A stretch of 64,000 nucleotides of DNA from Poindextera sp036494815 (GTDB lineage: Bacteria; Pseudomonadota; Alphaproteobacteria; Caulobacterales; Caulobacteraceae). The translations under genes and the position numbers were made by a program. This document shows positions 63,608-64,000 of the stretch, one piece after another (position 1 is the first letter of the stretch; each line of letters begins with the position of its first letter). The notes under the pieces were generated by a model. The model did no database searches and was not told the DNA's origin. It saw only the letters and a program-made list of their open reading frames with translations. The DNA is taken from contig DASXNV010000018.1 of the NCBI GenBank assembly GCA_036494815.1, positions 1 to 64,000 of the forward strand, given 5' to 3'.

Positions 63608-64000
63608 TCAAGTCCCCAACACCGCCCCCAGCGCCTCGACCACCCGATCCACGTCGCCAATCTCCATGCCCGCAAATAGCGGCAGGCTGAGGCAGCGCGC
63701 GTAATAGGCGTCGGCGCCGGGCAGGGTCATCTCGCCATAGCGCTGGCTGTAATAAGGTTGGCGGTGGACCGGGATGTAGTGGACCTGGGTCCCGATCCCC
63801 TTGGCCCGCAGAGCTTCCATCACCCGGCGACGGGTCAGGCCCGCGGCCTCGAAGTCGATCCGCACCACGAACAGATGCAACGCGGATTGGCTGGCTTGCG
63901 GCCCCTCGACCGCGCGGACCAGGGGCGCGAGCGGCGGCAGAAGTTGGCGGTAGCGTTCGACAAGCTGGCGGCGCCTGTCGATGAACCGGTCGAGCTTGGC
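63608..64000 (-). CDS. PseC-like DegT/DnrJ/EryC1 aminotransferase, C-terminal part
   Basis: Only the last 130 residues are in the window; the gene continues past base 64000. The segment KGIGTQVHYIPVHRQPYY, followed by PGADAYYARCLSLPLF, matches UDP-4-amino-4,6-dideoxy-N-acetyl-L-altrosamine transaminases (PseC), which act in pseudaminic acid synthesis for flagellin or surface glycans. The catalytic Lys lies outside the window. It is convergent with the NtrC-family gene across a 40-base gap. Confidence 0.8.
   Translation of the reverse strand, partial: AKLDRFIDRRRQLVERYRQLLPPLAPLVRAVEGPQASQSALHLFVVRIDFEAAGLTRRRVMEALRAKGIGTQVHYIPVHRQPYYSQRYGEMTLPGADAYYARCLSLPLFAGMEIGDVDRVVEALGAVLGT

Overview
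The window is about two-thirds GC, gene-dense, and looks like the chromosome of a Caulobacteraceae alphaproteobacterium (Phenylobacterium/Caulobacter type). The pointers are a complete cpa/tad pilus locus with CtrA-like boxes, PduO-type and HIG1-domain genes, a CIRCE-controlled groESL operon, HisZ beside HisG, and extensive acyl-CoA catabolism. Genus is inferred from content, not from a marker gene. I saw no rRNA, tRNA or CRISPR.

Layout. 1-4.3 kb: minus-strand genes for an RlpA-like protein, a small exported protein, a fatty acid desaturase, an orphan AbrB-type protein and a polytopic membrane protein. 4.4-10.7 kb: purA, a PhyH-type dioxygenase, 3-hydroxyacyl-CoA dehydrogenase, etfBA and a cobalamin adenosyltransferase. 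10.8-20.6 kb: a HIG1-domain protein, two adjacent TetR regulators, an enoyl-CoA hydratase, an rRNA pseudouridine synthase, tadA deaminase, a small GIY-YIG nuclease gene bracketed by inverted palindromic repeats, two GNAT acetyltransferases, an acyl-CoA dehydrogenase and two unknown envelope proteins. 20.6-30.3 kb: groESL, a degenerate repeat-rich patch, a DMT transporter, a Kef-type antiporter, an acyl-CoA synthetase and an M13 peptidase. 30.3-30.9 kb: a gene-free gap that appears to encode a structured minus-strand small RNA. 30.9-44.9 kb: hisS-hisZ-hisG, an M20 peptidase, two SDRs, a FitAB toxin-antitoxin pair, aminotransferases, a quinone oxidoreductase and transporters. 44.8-57.1 kb: the cpa/tad type IVc pilus locus, with the pilin pilA and cpaABCDEF-tadBC on plus, and TadE-like pseudopilins, a pilus N-domain protein and tadD on minus. 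57.2-64 kb: leucyl aminopeptidase, an NlpC/P60 hydrolase, a membrane cytochrome c, kdsB, pheA, an NtrC-family regulator and the 3' end of a PseC-like aminotransferase.

Connections. Electron-transfer flavoprotein, acyl-CoA dehydrogenase, enoyl-CoA hydratase, hydroxyacyl-CoA dehydrogenase, acyl-CoA synthetase and several oxidoreductases together make a beta-oxidation-type gene set. Three of these oxidoreductase genes carry an identical-format palindrome, CAAAC-N4-GTTTG, just before the start codon, and a fourth carries a one-mismatch copy. This suggests one regulator, plausibly of the PsrA/FadR-like TetR kind. The least explained items are the GIY-YIG/palindrome unit with a gene-less relative 8 kb away, the small RNA candidate, a pseudouridine synthase whose tail is encoded antisense to the neighbouring hydratase, and an RlpA homologue lacking three of four known catalytic residues.
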